Source: Nocardia amamiensis | Lineage (GTDB): Bacteria > Actinomycetota > Actinomycetes > Mycobacteriales > Mycobacteriaceae | Assembly: GCF_015477605.1 (NCBI RefSeq) | Contig: NZ_JADLQX010000035.1 | Location: forward strand, 1-64,000 | Length of the DNA: 64,000 nt | Direction of reading: 5' to 3' | In this document: in pieces, positions 41,943-51,146 of the stretch | Layout: each line of letters starts with the position of its first letter | Numbering within the stretch: position 1 is the first letter of the stretch | Notes under the pieces: model-generated | What the model was told of the DNA's origin: nothing | Seen by the model: the letters and a program-made list of their open reading frames with translations, nothing else | The model's database searches: none | Made by a program: the position numbers and the translations under genes

Positions 41943-44900
41943 TCAGGTGACCGGCGCGAGTTCGAGCCCGCCCTCGATCGTGGTGGGAACTCGGCGGCGA
42001 TCGGGGGAGCCGAGCGCGGCGGTCAGATCGGTTCCGTCGTGTTCGGCGAGCAGCTCGCCGCTGTCCCACACCAGCAGCGTCGCGCTGACGGTGTTCTCGG
42101 CCGCGGAATGTGCCAGGTCGTAGTGCGCGCAGGCCGGGACGTGCGGATAGGTGATCCACAGGTCGTAGCCGGTCATGAACAGATCGAGGTCGAATTGCAC
42201 ACTCAAGCCGAGCAATTCGCTGCGTCCGTTGTCGTCGACGCCGGCGAACGCCTCGTCCAGCGCGAGCAGGCGCGGCGCCTGCGGATCGGCCGAATCGAGC
42301 ATGACGTGCGCCGCGGCGAACAGCGGTAGGTGCAGCGACACCGACTGTTCACCACCCGACAGTGCGCTGTGCCGGGCCACGGTGAGCTTGTCCTCGCTGC
42401 CGTCGGCGGAGATCAGCGTGAACGAGAACACCCGCCAGCTGCGGTAATCCAGGGTGGCGGCGAGGATCTCGGGATAGGAGCGTTCCGGGTGCGCGGCCCG
42501 CGCCGCCCGGATCTCGGCGGCGAAATGTCCCCGGATCGCCGCCAAGTCCTCGGCCGTGAGGGCCGAGGCGTCCCGGTCGAGCAGCTTGCACATGGCCCGC
42601 GCGGCGTCGGACAGGTTGTCGGCGAGCAGCCAGTGCACGCCGATGGTGTTGCCCGAGGACATCCGCCGCTGCTTCATCTCCGCGCCCATCCTGGCGATCA
42701 GGTCGCGTGCGTCGCCGGTGCGTTCGTGGATCTGCTGTGCCAGGCCGGTCAGCAGCGCGTCCTCCAGGATGCGTCGCTCGGCGTCGGTGAGCAGCAGCTC
42801 TTGGTCGCGTCGCGCGGCGTCGACGCGGTCGGCGAACTCGGCGAGCGCCGAGACGCCGTGCTCGTCCTGCACCTGCACGACGGTGAGGCCGTCGGCCGCG
42901 TCCCACTGGAGCCGGTAGTCGCGGCCGGAACCGGCGAGCGCGGCGTCGAACTCCTGCAGCGCCGCGGTCACCGCGCTGCGGGTGGACTTGCGTGCCGCCT
43001 CGCTCGCCCGTACCGACGCGGTGGCGGCGGCGAGGGCTTCGAACAGCTCGGCGACCTCGTCGGGCAAGACCCCGGGCTGTGCTCGAGGTCCCGCCGCCGA
43101 GATCCGGTACAGCAGTTGCTCGGGTGTCGACCACGCGGCGTCGCTGCTGGGCCAGCGCCCGTCGGTGGATGTGCCCAGCAGGGTGAGCAGATCTGGCTGG
43201 GCATAGGGCGCAAGGGCTTTCACCTCCGCGAGCACCTCGGTGAGCGCGGTGGCGAGCGATTCGTGCGCCGTGCGGTAGGCGGCCTCGGCGTCGCCGACCG
43301 CCTCGATGGCCTCGTTGGCGGCCTTGCGCGCGGCCTTCTGCTCGGCCTTGGTCGCCTCGATCCGCTGCCTGGCCTGCTCCAGCTCGCGATCGATGTCGGC
43401 CGCGCCCGCTCCGAGCGCCTCGCGCAGGGTCTCCAGCTTGCGCAGCTGTTCCCGGTAGCCGGACTGCGCGGCCTCCGCCTCCTCCGCGAACGCTTCGGCC
43501 AGGTCGGCGGCCTCGGCCAAGCGGTCCTCGGCTTCCCGCTCGCGCTCGCGTTCCCGCTCGTGGTCGCCGCGTAGCCGCAGCAGTCCGGCGCCGGTGTTCT
43601 CGAAGTGCCGGATGGCGGCGGCGAGGGCGTCGATCTCGGTGCCCGTGCGCGGGGTGCGGTGCGCCGCGGCGGTGGCACGCAGCTTCTTCTCCACGGCGGA
43701 CAGGTCCGCGATCGCCTGGTCCAGTTCGCGCTCGGCGTGGGCGGCGGCTTCGGCGCGGGACCGCATCATGCCCGCGGCCTCCGACACCGCACGCAACGCG
43801 GTGAGCACCGCGGTCGGACGCGGAAGCCCTTTGGCGGCGGCGGAGATTCGCGCGAGTTCGGCGACGGCGTCCGCTTCCTGCCGCTCCGCGTCGCGCCGGT
43901 CGGAGTCCGCGGCGGCGATGGCCGCGGTCAGCTCGGCCGAGCGGATCTCGCGGCGCCTGGCCCGCGCGGTGGCGCCGATGTACTCCGCGTCGGCCTTACG
44001 GTGCCTGCCGACCTGCACGCCTTGGCGGAATCCGCCGTTCGCCTCGATCGTCACCGTTGCGTTCGGATCGTCCGCGCCATCGTGCAGGGCGATGGAGGCG
44101 AGCACGTCGGCCAGGGCCTGCCGGGGCACGGTGAGCGCGTCCGAATCGTCCTCTACGACCAGCACGTCGGCGAGGGTGCGCCCGGCAGGCCGATCCGCGG
44201 CGGGCAGCGGCACCAGAAACTGATCCGACTCGAAGTCCGATGGCAGCGCATCTGCGGGGCAGACCCAGCCGTCGAGCAGGTTCGCGGCATCCAGCGCGGC
44301 CTCGATACTTGCTGCGGTCTCAGGCGATACATCGTCGGCGAAGCGCACCAGACGCCACAGCGGGGCGCCGGGCCGTTCGCCGGTGCGGCCGGACCGGGCC
44401 GCGAATGCCGGTGGATCGTCGTCGCGCTGGGCCGCGACGCGCTCGCGTTCGGCGGTCAGCTCGCTCATGTGCGCGGCCGCCGTCGCCGCCCGCGCGCGGG
44501 CTTCCTGGCGACGGCCGCGGATCTCGTCGAGCAAGGGCTCGGCCCGCTCCGCCAGCACTTCGGCGACAGTGGCCGCGTCCGAACCGGCCTCGGCCACCGC
44601 GGAGTTCAGCGCCTCGAACAGACCGGCTCGGACGGAGGAGTAGACCGCACGGTGCTCCTCCCACCACGCGCGCAGCGCGCCGGCGGACTCGGTGCGGGCC
44701 AACGTGACCGTCGCCTCGGCGTGCGCGACCTCGGCGGCGGCCGCATCGCGCAGTTCGCGGGCACGCTCGGCGAGCCGCTCGGCCCTGGTGCGTTCGGCGG
44801 CCGCGGTGTCGACCGCGCCCAACGCCCTGCGCACCGCGCGGACGTCGGCGTCGCGCTCCTCGGCGTGGCCCCGCACGGCCGTGGTGAGCTGTTCGGCTCG

Positions 44901-46133
44901 TGCCGTCTCGGGCAGCGGCGTCCACGCGATGCCCGCGTCCTCGGCGGCGCCGCGCAGGTCGTCCTCGCCACGGGCGAGCGCGGCCGCGGCGGTGCGGACC
45001 GCGCTGCGCGCACGTTCCGCCTCCGCGGCGCGCTGGTCCAAGGTCTGCTGCGCTTTGAGCGCCTTGTCGGCGTGCACGCCCGCCGAGGTCTCCAGCCGCC
45101 GTACCGCGTCGGCCAGGTCTTCGAGCTGCTGCTTGCCTTCGTAAGCGCTGGAACGCCGTAGGTTTTCCCGATCGGCGAGGGCTTGCTCGTAGGCGCGGTC
45201 GGCGTCCTCGGCTCGGGTCTCGGCGGCGGCGCGTTCGGTCTCCCTGCGCTCGCGCAGCGTGGTCGCCGCGAACAGCGCGGTGCTCGCGTGCGTGACCGCG
45301 TCGAGCCGGGCCCGCACCTGGTCGACGTCCGTTTTCGCCTGGACCGCGAGGTATTTCCGATAGACCTCGACGAAAGTCCTGGTCGCCGTGTCGGCGTTGA
45401 CCAGCCCCTCGAGGGTGCGGGCCACTTCCTCCATGTCGCTGAACGACCGGGCGGCATCCAGGATCAGTTGCTCGTCGAGCGGGCGCAGGCCGTCGGTGAG
45501 CGCCTGGGACAGCCCGCGCGGATCCAGGTTTTTGGCCAGCTGCGGGCGGCGCAGCGTGAGGATCAGGTTGATCAACTGGTCGTAGCGCTGTGCGCCGAGA
45601 CCGAACATGCGCGCGTCGATGGCGTTGCGGTAGTCCATCGGCCGGTCGACGAGCGAATCGCTGCCGATCTGTTCGGCGAGTTGTTTGCGGGTGAACGGAC
45701 GGTCGTCCGGGCCGATCAGCGAGAAGTCCACGCCGACGCGGCCGTCGGCGACGAAGTACCAGCGGGTCACCTTGTCCGAGGACCGCGTCGCGCGCATGCC
45801 GATGCCGACCGTGACCACTTCCGGGTCGTCCCATCGACCGCGCGCGAACTCCATCCAGACATAGGAGTAGGCCGAGTCCTGCTTGCGGTAGAGCAGGTTC
45901 GACTTCATCGTGCGTTCTTCGCCGGCGAACGGGTTGAGCCGGCGGGGTTCGATCCGCCCGTCCAGCACGAACGGGAACAGCACCTCCAGCGCCTTGGTCT
46001 TGCCCGACCCGTTCGGCCCGCGCAGCACCAGTCTGCCGTCGGCGAAACAGAATTCCTGGTCGCGGTAGTCCCAGAGATTGACGATTCCGGCGCGGGTGGG
46101 AGTGAACCGCACTCCTCCGTGAATGAGCGACAT
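41943..46133 (-). CDS. jetC: Wadjet SMC-like ATPase JetC (TIGR02680 family)
   Basis: A giant SMC-type ATPase of 1396 residues. Walker A GPNGSGKT is at residues 39-46, a long coiled-coil with Ala/Glu/Arg repeats fills the middle, and the ABC signature LSGGEQS (about 1260) and Walker B LLALDEAF (about 1290) close the head. The first 100 residues are typical of TIGR02680. In Wadjet systems JetC forms the DNA-extruding motor with kleisin JetA and KITE protein JetB, recognising small circular DNA. Here the JetD nuclease that cuts the DNA is not encoded next to it. The gene starts three bases after the jetB stop. Confidence 0.9.
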   Translation of the reverse strand: MSLIHGGVRFTPTRAGIVNLWDYRDQEFCFADGRLVLRGPNGSGKTKALEVLFPFVLDGRIEPRRLNPFAGEERTMKSNLLYRKQDSAYSYVWMEFARGRWDDPEVVTVGIGMRATRSSDKVTRWYFVADGRVGVDFSLIGPDDRPFTRKQLAEQIGSDSLVDRPMDYRNAIDARMFGLGAQRYDQLINLILTLRRPQLAKNLDPRGLSQALTDGLRPLDEQLILDAARSFSDMEEVARTLEGLVNADTATRTFVEVYRKYLAVQAKTDVDQVRARLDAVTHASTALFAATTLRERRETERAAAETRAEDADRAYEQALADRENLRRSSAYEGKQQLEDLADAVRRLETSAGVHADKALKAQQTLDQRAAEAERARSAVRTAAAALARGEDDLRGAAEDAGIAWTPLPETARAEQLTTAVRGHAEERDADVRAVRRALGAVDTAAAERTRAERLAERARELRDAAAAEVAHAEATVTLARTESAGALRAWWEEHRAVYSSVRAGLFEALNSAVAEAGSDAATVAEVLAERAEPLLDEIRGRRQEARARAATAAAHMSELTAERERVAAQRDDDPPAFAARSGRTGERPGAPLWRLVRFADDVSPETAASIEAALDAANLLDGWVCPADALPSDFESDQFLVPLPAADRPAGRTLADVLVVEDDSDALTVPRQALADVLASIALHDGADDPNATVTIEANGGFRQGVQVGRHRKADAEYIGATARARRREIRSAELTAAIAAADSDRRDAERQEADAVAELARISAAAKGLPRPTAVLTALRAVSEAAGMMRSRAEAAAHAERELDQAIADLSAVEKKLRATAAAHRTPRTGTEIDALAAAIRHFENTGAGLLRLRGDHEREREREREAEDRLAEAADLAEAFAEEAEAAQSGYREQLRKLETLREALGAGAADIDRELEQARQRIEATKAEQKAARKAANEAIEAVGDAEAAYRTAHESLATALTEVLAEVKALAPYAQPDLLTLLGTSTDGRWPSSDAAWSTPEQLLYRISAAGPRAQPGVLPDEVAELFEALAAATASVRASEAARKSTRSAVTAALQEFDAALAGSGRDYRLQWDAADGLTVVQVQDEHGVSALAEFADRVDAARRDQELLLTDAERRILEDALLTGLAQQIHERTGDARDLIARMGAEMKQRRMSSGNTIGVHWLLADNLSDAARAMCKLLDRDASALTAEDLAAIRGHFAAEIRAARAAHPERSYPEILAATLDYRSWRVFSFTLISADGSEDKLTVARHSALSGGEQSVSLHLPLFAAAHVMLDSADPQAPRLLALDEAFAGVDDNGRSELLGLSVQFDLDLFMTGYDLWITYPHVPACAHYDLAHSAAENTVSATLLVWDSGELLAEHDGTDLTAALGSPDRRRVPTTIEGGLELAPVT

Positions 46134-46136
46134 CCG

Positions 46137-47561
46137 TCAGTTCCCTTCCGTCCCGGTGCCGCCGGGCCCGTAGGTGTCGGCCGCGGTGACGAACAGCTCC
46201 GCGGCCCGCTTGGTGCGTACCGTCACGACCGCGCCGCGGTAGCGGGCCAGAGCGGGGAGCACGAGCAGTCCCTCGTCCACCGCCCGCACCAGCCGCAGCC
46301 GCTCCAGCAGCGCCACCACCTCCGTGGTGAGACGCGGCACGTCGGCCTGCCACTGCGCGGCGAAGGTGGCGCCATAGCGGTCGGCCAGCGCCTGCATCGT
46401 CTCGCGCAGCCACGCCGGGTCGACCAGTGGATACGTGCTCGCCACCGGCTCGTCCTCTTGATCCGGCTCGACATCCGGCGAACGGGTCTCGGCCGGAAGC
46501 GAATCCGGCGAATGCGGCTGGGCCAGCGGAGTGAACAAGGTGGATTCGGGGATGGCCGCGTCCAGTTGCCCGGCGAGCGCCCGATCCGGGTGCGGAGCGC
46601 CGCCGCGCCGCGGCAGCGGGTTGTCGATGTCCAGCACGCGGTCGGCGATCTCCCCCGCCAGCAGCAGGGCGACTTGGGCCAGCGTGCCCGTCCCGGGGAA
46701 ACGCGTGTCCGACAGCCGCCCCGAGGTGTCGATCAGCGCGACGCCTTCGGCGCGGCGCTCGGCACGCAGGCCGGTGAACAGCTCCACATCCGCGACGATC
46801 CGGTCCTGTACGAGCACCGGACGTTCTTCGGGCGCGAGATCATCGATGTAGACCACCGGTCGTTCGACCAGTGCCCTGCGCACCCGGCGGGCGATCTCGG
46901 CGGCGCTCGGGGCGTGCGCGGAAACTCCGGTGCCGGTGGACTCCTCGGCGAACAACCCGCGCACACTGTGCAGGTGCTGCAATGCTCGCGGCGGCCGGAA
47001 CAGCGCGAAGACCACCGGCCGGTCGATGTCGTAGAGCGCTTCACCCGCCTCCGGATCGCTGGCCCAACCGCCCGCGTCGCCGTCGGCCAAGGTGAGCGCG
47101 CCGCGCATGGTCAGCCAGCCGACCGCGTCGACGAACGCGTCCCGATCGGACGCCCGGTCCGTGGCCAGCTCGAGACCGTCCACCCGGGCCGCGTAGGCGG
47201 CGACCTGGTCGGCCAGTTCGGACAGCGTGACCTGATCACCCGCGCGTCCCAGCGCGGCGAGCGCCAAGGCCAGATAGGCGTAGCGGCGCCGGTCGAACAC
47301 GCGCTCGGCAGGCGTGCGGGCCGGCCTGCTCGCGTCGAGACGGTCCAGCACGGGGAACACCCGCGCCGTGGTCTCGGTGACTTCCAGCCGGTAGCCGAAC
47401 AATTCGGCGAGGTCCTCACGGAGTTCGGTGGCCCAGCGGCGGATCAGGGGCAGGGCGATCCGATCCGGATAGGTGCGGGTCACCAGATGATTGGCCAGGA
47501 TGACGCGGGCTGCGCGCTGATAGTTGTCCAGCGCGAGCGTGTCGATTGAGCGTCCGTGCAT
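46137..47561 (-). CDS. jetB: Wadjet KITE-like subunit JetB (TIGR02678/DUF2398)
   Basis: The 474-residue protein matches the TIGR02678/DUF2398 family. Its conserved N-terminus reads YQRAARVILANHLVTRTYPD, followed by VFDRRRYAYLALALAALGR and a winged-helix core; a charged, Pro-rich linker interrupts it at about 330-365. Such proteins bind the JetC head and JetA kleisin. The ATG at 47561 overlaps the TGA of jetA by one base. The C-terminus FVTAADTYGPGGTG ends three bases before jetC. Confidence 0.85.
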   Translation of the reverse strand: MHGRSIDTLALDNYQRAARVILANHLVTRTYPDRIALPLIRRWATELREDLAELFGYRLEVTETTARVFPVLDRLDASRPARTPAERVFDRRRYAYLALALAALGRAGDQVTLSELADQVAAYAARVDGLELATDRASDRDAFVDAVGWLTMRGALTLADGDAGGWASDPEAGEALYDIDRPVVFALFRPPRALQHLHSVRGLFAEESTGTGVSAHAPSAAEIARRVRRALVERPVVYIDDLAPEERPVLVQDRIVADVELFTGLRAERRAEGVALIDTSGRLSDTRFPGTGTLAQVALLLAGEIADRVLDIDNPLPRRGGAPHPDRALAGQLDAAIPESTLFTPLAQPHSPDSLPAETRSPDVEPDQEDEPVASTYPLVDPAWLRETMQALADRYGATFAAQWQADVPRLTTEVVALLERLRLVRAVDEGLLVLPALARYRGAVVTVRTKRAAELFVTAADTYGPGGTGTEGN

Positions 47562-49339
47562 CAGCCACGCTCCCCGGGAATTCGCCGACGCGTCTTGGTC
47601 GTCTGCTCGATCTCGAGTGCCCGGTTGTTCAGGTGCAGCAGCCCGCGAGTAGTGCGTACTACGGTCGGGCCGTCGTGCTCGGACACCGTCAGCGTGACCC
47701 CGCTGTCCGAACCGGTGCTGCCCGCCACCCGGCCGCGCACCGGAACCCAGGCGGTGGACGCGGCGTCCAACAGGCGCAGCAGCACTTCGGTTTCCCGTTC
47801 GTCCAAGACCCGCTCGTGCACGTCGCCGGAGGCCAGCGACCGCGCGGCCTCGGCGCGCGACCGCTGCGCGTCCAACTGGGCCTCGCGCAGCCGCCGGATC
47901 CCGGCGTCGTTGCGGTGGATTCGCGCGGGCGCGCCCGCGGACGGGGGCCGCCCGGTCTCGGCGAGCGTGCGCGAAATCTCCAATGGGGGTGCGTCCCACC
48001 AGGACCGGACCGCCGGAATCAGGTCGGCGTCCGGGTGCTCCATCGCCAGATGCCGCGGCTTGCCGAGCCCGAACACCGCGTCGAACAGCGCGTGGGCGCT
48101 GTCCGTGCTCGGCGCCGCTGTGAACCAGGCAGCCAGATGCCGCAGCGCCGATTCGCGGCTCACCCCACCGCGCCGCGTCTCGGTGACCCGCCGCAGCAGT
48201 GAGAGTACCGCGGCGATGGCGCTCATGGTCGCCTCGCGCAGCCGCTCGGCTTCCGTCGCGCCCGCAGCCTCGCCACTGCCGGACGCGACGAACCAGGTCC
48301 GCAGTCCGTCCCATCTGGCCTGCCAATCCGACCGGCGTTCGGCGGTGCTCAGCAGCACTCGTTCGTCACAGCGCGCCGCACGAGCGATGAGCTCCTCGAT
48401 GCCGGTCTCCTCGATCTCCGCGATCGCCGCCGCCAGTCGCGGGGTGAACCGGGCCAAGTCGAGGCTGAACTCCCGCATATGCGCCAGCAGCGCGTCTTTG
48501 TGCGCGAGAAACGACTCCGGGGTGATCTCGGTGGTCCGGACCATATCGCCGAGTCCGAGATAGAAGTGCGCGGCGCGGGCGGCCAGCTCCGACAGGGCCG
48601 CGTCGAGGCGACGCAAGGTGCGGTAGACCCGCTCGGCGTCGCCGGACCGGTTCGCCTGGGCCAGCGCGTGCAGATCGGCCAGCAGCTCCGGCAGCACCAG
48701 ACGCGAGAGCGAGGCCTCGTCGAGGCGGGCGCTGAGCACACCGGCGACCGCCCGGTAGGCCTGAAATCCGGCTTGGGAGAACTGGTAGACGTAGTGCCGG
48801 TTGCGATACTCGGCCAGGGTCGCGGCGCGGGTTCCGTCGTAGCTGCGCTCCAGCACGCCCCATTGGTGGAGCTGGTCGAGCAGGGAACCGATCTCGGCGG
48901 CGGTCAGGCGTGCCGCGGTCGGGCGTTCGGCGGCCGGGGAATGGTCCGGCGCAGGGGATTCGGACGCCACACTGCGCGAATCGTCCGGACTATTACGCCG
49001 CTGCGCGCGATCGGCAACCGCCCGATTCGTGACCGGTTGGTTCGTATCGTCCAGATCAGGTGTGCGCAGCGTGCTTCCGTTGCGCTCGATCCACTCCGCG
49101 ACGTCGTCCGCGTGCAGCAACACCACGTAGGCCGCCCGCGCACTGTCGAAGGCGCGCAGCACCCGCAGGTAGTCCGCGCGGCGCTCGGCGGTGGCGAAGG
49201 AGAACAGCCGCAGCCGCTCGTCCCAGCGTTCGCCGGCGCAGCCGTCATCGGAGTCGGTCACCGGGAACAGGGTAATAGCGGGCTGGTCGCCGCCTGCACG
49301 ACGTTCCGGTGTTCGGCGTGGACGCGTCAGGTTCGTCAC
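47561..49339 (-). CDS. jetA: Wadjet kleisin-like subunit JetA (TIGR02677/DUF2397)
   Basis: This 592-residue protein matches TIGR02677/DUF2397 in RLFSFATAERRADYLRVLRAF, LTAAEIGSLLDQLHQWG, and the long middle and C-terminal region with VLDERETEVLLRLLDAA. It is thought to be the kleisin that bridges the JetC heads. A Ser/Asp/Arg-rich linker of about 55 residues (about 95-150) is an insertion not usual for the family. GTG 49339 lies 29 bases after the XRE gene stop; a later GTG could give a shorter protein. It is the first jet gene of the operon. Confidence 0.85.
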   Translation of the reverse strand: MTNLTRPRRTPERRAGGDQPAITLFPVTDSDDGCAGERWDERLRLFSFATAERRADYLRVLRAFDSARAAYVVLLHADDVAEWIERNGSTLRTPDLDDTNQPVTNRAVADRAQRRNSPDDSRSVASESPAPDHSPAAERPTAARLTAAEIGSLLDQLHQWGVLERSYDGTRAATLAEYRNRHYVYQFSQAGFQAYRAVAGVLSARLDEASLSRLVLPELLADLHALAQANRSGDAERVYRTLRRLDAALSELAARAAHFYLGLGDMVRTTEITPESFLAHKDALLAHMREFSLDLARFTPRLAAAIAEIEETGIEELIARAARCDERVLLSTAERRSDWQARWDGLRTWFVASGSGEAAGATEAERLREATMSAIAAVLSLLRRVTETRRGGVSRESALRHLAAWFTAAPSTDSAHALFDAVFGLGKPRHLAMEHPDADLIPAVRSWWDAPPLEISRTLAETGRPPSAGAPARIHRNDAGIRRLREAQLDAQRSRAEAARSLASGDVHERVLDERETEVLLRLLDAASTAWVPVRGRVAGSTGSDSGVTLTVSEHDGPTVVRTTRGLLHLNNRALEIEQTTKTRRRIPGERG

Positions 49340-49368
49340 CGTTCGCCGAGGCTGCGGGCCAGGTCGGC

Positions 49369-50601
49369 TCACTCGACGGACAGCGAGCGCAGCTGGTCCA
49401 GATACGCGCGGGTACGCGGATCGCCGGGATAGCGCTCGATGATCTCGCGCGCGACTTCGCCTGCGATCCACATCAGCGACGGCAGCGAACGCCGCCTGCC
49501 CGCGAATGCGCGCATGCCCTCGGCCACCGCCGTCTCCAGGTCACCGTCGCGGACCGCGACCACGGCCAGCGTCAGGTGCGCCTCGGCGATCCGCATCGGG
49601 TTGCGCACCGTCCCGTCGGGGCGGGTGGCGTTCCGGATCACTTCGCGGGCGTAGGATTCGGCGAGCCGATCCTCGCCCGCCACCCGGCAGCAGTCCATCG
49701 CGTAGAAGTCGAACTTGTGCGCGTCGATGACGAAATGGTTGTCCAGATTCGCCGGATGTTCGAGTCGCTCCAGGATTGCTCGACCCTCTGCGAGCGCGGA
49801 CTCCACTTCCCGTGGGTTACCCAGCCGGGCCCAGGCTTTGGCGCACTGGGCGGCCAGTTGCACGCCGACGCGCAGGTCCTGGCTCACTTCCAGCGTCGGC
49901 CGCACCGTCTCGATCACGCCACGGTAGTTGCCCTGGGTGAGCGCGAACCAGGCGGCCATTTCCGCTGCCCACGCGGTGATCTCGGCGTTCTCGGCCTCCT
50001 GCCCCAGCGAGTGGGCGGCCCGGCGGGTGGCCTCGGCGGCGGTGCGCCGGCCCAGGTCGTAGTCGACGCATCCGACCAGCAGCGCGACCCATCCGGCGAG
50101 GACGAGGATTTCGCGGTGCTGGGCCAGAGTCAGGCGACCGTCCAGCAACGAGGTGATCCTGCGCAGCCACGCGGTGCCCTCGGTGTGCAGGTCGTGCGGG
50201 TCGGCGTAGGAGTACTCGCAGCACAGCCGCTCGGCGGTGATCCGGACGGCCTCCAGCGTCACCGGGGACACGTCCGAAATGCGGAGTCTGCCGAGGAACT
50301 CGAGCGTGTCCATGCCCGTCGCGGAGAGCAATTCGTCGTCCCGGTTCGGTCTGGCCTTGGGAAAGAACGCCGCGGTCACCGTGTCGAAGGTGGCGGCGAT
50401 GATGGGGGCGTAGAAGTCGTCCGGGCGCGATTCGCCCGATTCCCAACGGCGCCAGTTGCGTAGGAGGGTGCTGTCCGTCGGCAGGTTGTGCGATGACTTT
50501 CCGCGCATCACGCGAACCGCGTCGGCTTGCGACCACCCCCTCGCGTCACGCTCGGAACGCATCCGGACAGCCCAGACGGGTCGATCGTCAGTAGCGGCCA
50601 C
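49369..50601 (-). CDS. XRE family regulator with TPR-like domain
   Basis: A 410-residue protein: an N-terminal helix-turn-helix (about 9-60, RSERDARGWSQADAVRVMRG onward, with an unusual insert) and a helical TPR-like part (about 95-400). It belongs to the actinobacterial XRE/TPR group usually regarded as signal-responsive regulators. The stop is 29 bases before the jetA start and all four genes share direction, so it is probably cotranscribed with jetABC and may control them. Its promoter is in the 239-base gap at 50602-50840. Confidence 0.8.
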   Translation of the reverse strand: MAATDDRPVWAVRMRSERDARGWSQADAVRVMRGKSSHNLPTDSTLLRNWRRWESGESRPDDFYAPIIAATFDTVTAAFFPKARPNRDDELLSATGMDTLEFLGRLRISDVSPVTLEAVRITAERLCCEYSYADPHDLHTEGTAWLRRITSLLDGRLTLAQHREILVLAGWVALLVGCVDYDLGRRTAAEATRRAAHSLGQEAENAEITAWAAEMAAWFALTQGNYRGVIETVRPTLEVSQDLRVGVQLAAQCAKAWARLGNPREVESALAEGRAILERLEHPANLDNHFVIDAHKFDFYAMDCCRVAGEDRLAESYAREVIRNATRPDGTVRNPMRIAEAHLTLAVVAVRDGDLETAVAEGMRAFAGRRRSLPSLMWIAGEVAREIIERYPGDPRTRAYLDQLRSLSVE

Positions 50602-50745
50602 GTCTGTAGTATCGCACCAGTTAACGTTTGGTGGCCCCGATAGGGCAGACAGATGTCATCGGGTTGACAGCTCGTTTCGCGGCGCCGCATGGTGCATGCT
50701 CGACATCGACGCGGAGAGTTTGCCAGGCGTCTCTACCAGAGCAAC

Positions 50746-50767
50746 TGCAAGTACATCTGCTCTTGCA
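50746..50767. promoter_or_regulatory. inverted repeat upstream of the resolvase-fold gene
   Basis: TGCAAG and CTTGCA are perfect inverted arms around a 10-base spacer, 73 bases before the GTG at 50841. It may be an operator or a small hairpin in the leader. Confidence 0.3.
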
Positions 50768-50840
50768 TGAAGCGCAGTAACCCCGTAAAACGGGTGGATC
50801 CACTTCAGAGAACAGCGATCCCAATCCAACGGAGGTTCGG

Positions 50841-51146
50841 GTGGAAGCGTTGATCTATGGATACTTGCGTGACGATCTGGCCGATGGCCACAGCAAAGAG
50901 CTGGAGGCGGCGATGAGCAGCCTCGCTCGCGAAGAAGGGCTCTGCTTCGCCGCGACGTTCCATGAATCGACCGGGGGTGACGGGACGGCTTTGGCGGAGC
51001 TCACCGCGGAACTCAAGCGCGCCGACGCACACCACGTGGTGGTTCCCTCACTCGATCACTTTGCCGGTCAGACCATTCCGCGCGACATCCTGATCGCGAA
51101 ACTCGCTCAGGAGGCGGCGGCACGAGTCTGGACCGTGGAGAGCTGA
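50841..51146 (+). CDS. resolvase-fold protein without the catalytic serine
   Basis: The 101-residue protein looks like the N-terminal fold of serine recombinases: a start IYGYLRDDLADGHSKELEAA, a FHESTGGDG loop, and HHVVVPSLDHF. The expected catalytic Ser in the YxRVS motif is replaced by Asp (YLRDD), and no DNA-binding helix-turn-helix follows, so it cannot recombine DNA. Such truncated proteins occur in actinobacteria without known role. GTG 50841 follows a weak GGAGG site. It is divergent from the XRE-jet operon and its 3' end overlaps the end of the adenylation-fusion gene on the other strand. Confidence 0.6.
   Translation: MEALIYGYLRDDLADGHSKELEAAMSSLAREEGLCFAATFHESTGGDGTALAELTAELKRADAHHVVVPSLDHFAGQTIPRDILIAKLAQEAAARVWTVES

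Noticed and set aside
42330..47549. Long plus-strand frames of 414, 518 and 788 codons opposite the jet genes
   Set aside because: They are antisense shadows of jetC and jetB, typical of high-GC DNA, and show no family motifs, while the minus-strand frames have full Walker and TIGR patterns.
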